A stretch of DNA of 64,000 bases, taken from the NCBI GenBank assembly GCA_030425205.1, contig JAUIAP010000002.1, positions 310,001 to 374,000 on the forward strand. The letters are read 5' to 3'. The notes under the pieces are model-generated. The model was not told where the DNA came from. It saw only the letters and a list, made by a program, of their open reading frames with translations, and did not search any database. This DNA comes from Anaerolineae bacterium. Lineage in GTDB: Bacteria; Chloroflexota; Anaerolineae; Promineifilales; Promineifilaceae. The first letter of the stretch is position 1; each line of letters begins with the position of its first letter. A program made the translations under genes and the position numbers. This document shows, piece after piece, positions 61,850 through 64,000 of this stretch.

Positions 61850-61921
61850 GCCCCGTACGAGACTCGAACTCGTGTTTTAGCCTTGAGAGGGCTACGTCCT
61901 AGGCCGCTAGACGAACGGGGC
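61850..61921 (-). tRNA. tRNA-Glu (anticodon CTC)
   Basis: On the minus strand the 72-nt sequence folds as a cloverleaf: acceptor GCCCCGT/ACGGGGC, D arm GTCTAGCGGCCTAGGAC, anticodon stem TAGCC/GGCTA with loop CTCTCAA (anticodon CTC, reading GAG), T arm ACGAG-TTCGAGT-CTCGT. The CCA end is not encoded. It is followed by a strong palindrome terminator. Confidence 0.95.
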
Positions 61922-62004
61922 GTAGAGCGACAGAAATTCTAACAAAGTGCAAGAAGCGTGTCAATAGAGTTGCCAACTTTGCCAGAATTGACGACGCTTG
62001 GAGG

Positions 62005-62727
62005 ATGCTTAATCTTAGCCGACAAAACGAGTTGCGCGAACAATATCGCCAGTTACAGAGTGGCTGGCGACCTGCGACAGAGGTGTACGCCGACTTGGTG
62101 CGCGACCAGTTGCAACCAGATAGCCGTGTATTAGATATTGGATGTGGGCGTGGGGGATTGGTTGAACAGCTAGCCCATCCGCTTGACCAGATTGTCGGAA
62201 TCGACCCCGATTGGCAATCGTTGCGCGAGCACCGGCTCGCATTGCCGCGCGTGGGTGGGTTGGGGGAGCTACCGTTTGCCGATGGTTCGTTTGAGGTGGC
62301 GTTTGCCAGTTGGGTGTTGGAGCATTGGGCGGAACCAGCACGGGATTTGAGGGAAATCGGCCGAATTCTCGCCCCCGGTGGCACATTCATCTTCATAACT
62401 CCCAATCTACGCCATCCCCTGATTCGCCTCAACGCAGCCCTCAATGCATTTAGCGATCTCCAAAAACCGCTCGTGTCGCAACTGTACGACCGCGCCGAAG
62501 ACGACACCTTTCCCGTTTACTATCGTGCCAACGACACCTCAACGCTTGCGCAGCTCGCCACAACCTGCAACCTGCGACTAACCACTTGTCTAACCATCGA
62601 AGACCCAACCTATCTCGCCTTCACACCCGCTCTATTTCGCCTCATGACGCAGCTCGAAAAGCGTCTTCCGTCGGCAATGCGCCTACATCTCGTTGGCGTA
62701 ATGCAGAAGAATAAAATGGTACAATAA
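62005..62727 (+). CDS. Class I SAM-dependent methyltransferase
   Basis: A 240-residue protein. Motif I is VLDIGCGRGGLVEQL, motif II GIDPDWQSL, motif III region LPFADGSFEVAFASWVLEHW, then EIGRILAPGGTFIFITPN, as in Methyltransf_11 (UbiE/COQ5-like) enzymes. Substrate not deducible. GGAGG lies unusually close to the ATG, so the true start could be slightly different. Residues encoded at 62560-62585 contain a short AACCTGC heptamer duplication (CNL/TTC region). Confidence 0.9.
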   Translation: MLNLSRQNELREQYRQLQSGWRPATEVYADLVRDQLQPDSRVLDIGCGRGGLVEQLAHPLDQIVGIDPDWQSLREHRLALPRVGGLGELPFADGSFEVAFASWVLEHWAEPARDLREIGRILAPGGTFIFITPNLRHPLIRLNAALNAFSDLQKPLVSQLYDRAEDDTFPVYYRANDTSTLAQLATTCNLRLTTCLTIEDPTYLAFTPALFRLMTQLEKRLPSAMRLHLVGVMQKNKMVQ

Positions 62728-62837
62728 GCCTAATGTGACACACGCTATTTTTGCGTCCCGTTCATTGACATCGTAAGGTGGCAAATCTACACTACGGAGC
62801 ATCACAGCAGAAGTTATCGATGATTTAAGGAATTTGC

Positions 62838-63509
62838 ATGGAATCCTCAGCTAGACTGTTGGTGCGTGTAGGCGCACAACCCGAAGAAGAATACATTTTA
62901 GAGCGTGAAGTGACCATTCTCGGTCGTGAGGCGATCAACGATTTGGTTATTGATGATGTCGAGGTGTCCCGTCGCCACACGCGCATATTACGCGAGGCGG
63001 AAGGGTTCTATGTTGAAGATCTAGGCAGCACCAACGGCACCTTTGTTAACGGTCAGCGTGTCACCTCACCGCTGCTGCTTTATCATGGGGACACCATCGA
63101 GATGGGCAAATCATCACGGCTCGTCTTTTTGGGTGCAAACCCATCGGAAGAGTTGACGCGCCCGATGACGGTCAGCGCACCACCTCCGCCAGCACAAAAA
63201 ACACGTGCGGCCGACTATGAACCGATCTATGAAGAGGCGTTTACGGAGTTGGACGAATCGGCCGAATATTATCAACCCCCATCGAGCCAAGCCCGCGATC
63301 TCGATGATGATGAAGAGGGGGGTCTGCAACGCTATCTGATCAGCTGCGGATGCCTGATTTTGCTCTTTCTCTTCCTGCTCGGCGCGTCCCTCTTTATTCT
63401 CGACCGCTTTGCACCAGACCTGCTCTACTGTGGGCCACTGCAAGGGTTCTGGGAAGCGATTTTGAACCCGCTTCTAAGCGCGACAGACCGCACCTTTGCC
63501 TGTCCATAG
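62838..63509 (+). CDS. FHA-domain membrane protein
   Basis: A 223-residue protein; AAGGA precedes ATG at good distance. FHA domain ~5-100 with the phosphothreonine-binding residues GRE (Arg), SRRHTRI (Ser, Arg, His) and GSTNGTFVNGQ. A Pro/acidic linker follows (~105-160), then one membrane segment (~168-192: YLISCGCLILLFLFLLGASLFIL) and a short outside tail with two Cys. It would bring phospho-Thr proteins to the membrane; no Ser/Thr kinase gene is in the window. Confidence 0.9.
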   Translation: MESSARLLVRVGAQPEEEYILEREVTILGREAINDLVIDDVEVSRRHTRILREAEGFYVEDLGSTNGTFVNGQRVTSPLLLYHGDTIEMGKSSRLVFLGANPSEELTRPMTVSAPPPPAQKTRAADYEPIYEEAFTELDESAEYYQPPSSQARDLDDDEEGGLQRYLISCGCLILLFLFLLGASLFILDRFAPDLLYCGPLQGFWEAILNPLLSATDRTFACP

Positions 63510-63618
63510 CTTGCGGCACAGACGTAAGTGATATGCGAAGACAGTAACGTTTCGATCTGTCTTCGCTTATGACAACTTTTTAAGCGACAGACAGAATTCA
63601 TGGTGCTAAACTTCCCGC

Positions 63619-64000
63619 ATGAAGCCAAAGTTACGCCCTGTTTCATTTCAAGCGGTTCACTGGCAAAATCGGCCGATGTGGATCATCGACGACCCCCTAC
63701 AACTTAGCCAACAACAGATGATATTGCCCTATGCGCTGGCCAAGATGGTGAGCGAGATGGATGGCACAAAAACGCTCGATGAGCTGCATCGGTTATTATC
63801 GGCCGAAGCAGACTCGCCGACACCGTTCACCACAGTCACCGACGCACTTGCCCAACTCGACGAAAACTTTCTACTCGAAAATGAATTCTCGCGGGCAAAG
63901 GTGGCTGGGATAAAACGTGCATGGCGCGAACAGGAATTTCGTCCCCCCATTTTTGCGGGACACAGCTATCCCGAAGACCCCGCCAAGCTCGACCGCTTTC
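63619..64000 (+). CDS. amrB: AmmeMemoRadiSam system protein B (MEMO1 family) with N-terminal PqqD-like domain, 3' end outside window
   Basis: 127 codons are visible from ATG 63619. The first ~105 residues (starting MKPKLRPVSF; MWIIDDPLQLSQQQMILP; LDEGKTLDELHRLLS-like segment; ALAQLDENFLLE) resemble the PqqD-like N-terminal extension of MEMO1 homologues in Chloroflexota. The frame then reads FRPPIFAGHSYPEDPAKLDRF, the typical beginning of the MEMO1 domain (GxxYPxDPxxL). AmrB works with AMMECR1 and a radical-SAM protein (AmrA, AmrS); reaction unknown. Rest of gene lies beyond the window. Confidence 0.75.
   Translation, partial: MKPKLRPVSFQAVHWQNRPMWIIDDPLQLSQQQMILPYALAKMVSEMDGTKTLDELHRLLSAEADSPTPFTTVTDALAQLDENFLLENEFSRAKVAGIKRAWREQEFRPPIFAGHSYPEDPAKLDRF

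Overview
The window looks like chromosomal DNA of a free-living bacterium with moderate, slightly GC-rich composition, most likely a Chloroflexota relative. This is an inference from gene content: a DUF6391 protein, a PqqD-like/MEMO1 fusion at the right edge, a CHAT protease, a tungsten-type aldehyde oxidoreductase, several Thr/Pro-rich lipoproteins and archaeal-type LeuC. No rRNA or taxonomic marker is present to confirm it. One tRNA (Glu, anticodon CTC) is present. No phage, plasmid, CRISPR or classical IS element was seen.

Layout. 1-5.3 kb: end of a CHAT-domain protein, a secreted subtilase, a small ABM-fold protein, a DUF6391 protein and holA. 5.4-17.5 kb (minus strand): a two-gene assembly line, NRPS module (C-A-PCP) followed by a 2,974-residue PKS/NRPS hybrid (KS-AT-ACP-aminotransferase-C-A-PCP-TE). 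17.5-22.7 kb: a MITE-like element, aldehyde ferredoxin oxidoreductase, lipoprotein, nudC and a DUF2071 protein. 22.7-26.7 kb (minus): a serine-biosynthesis operon (serB-like, class V aminotransferase, serA) interrupted by a four-helix-bundle (S23-type) gene flanked by inverted heptamer arrays. 27-32 kb: leuC-like gene, an M50-like membrane protease with TPR-like tail, a propeller-like lipoprotein. 32-37 kb (minus): ABC-2 permease, lon, a TIG/SGNH lipoprotein. 37-42 kb: response regulator, hybrid histidine kinase, PucR regulator. 42-45.6 kb (minus): pdhABC. 45.8-53.5 kb (minus): two-component system interleaved with secreted proteins, an O-antigen-ligase/TPR protein and an SGNH hydrolase. 53.8-57.8 kb (minus): heterodimeric ABC exporter preceded by twin terminator hairpins and a 26-codon ORF. 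57.9-64 kb: YjbQ, PQQ-type sugar dehydrogenase, citrate synthase, GNAT, tRNA-Glu, methyltransferase, FHA protein, start of a MEMO1-family gene.

Two genome-scale signals run through everything. (1) The palindrome TCGGCCGA, usually flanked by A/T, occurs about 84 times by manual count (about one expected by chance), inside genes in all reading frames and in spacers; this resembles the cyanobacterial HIP1 phenomenon but with a different sequence. (2) Spacers carry heptanucleotide-periodic repeats (for example TAGTTGC, GCGTATT, AAGTGGA units) arranged as inverted pairs, resembling cyanobacterial STRR repeats. The best candidate for something new in biochemistry is the compact PKS/NRPS pair, predicted to convert a glycyl unit into a beta-aminated extender and to release it with a thioesterase whose nucleophile is cysteine.
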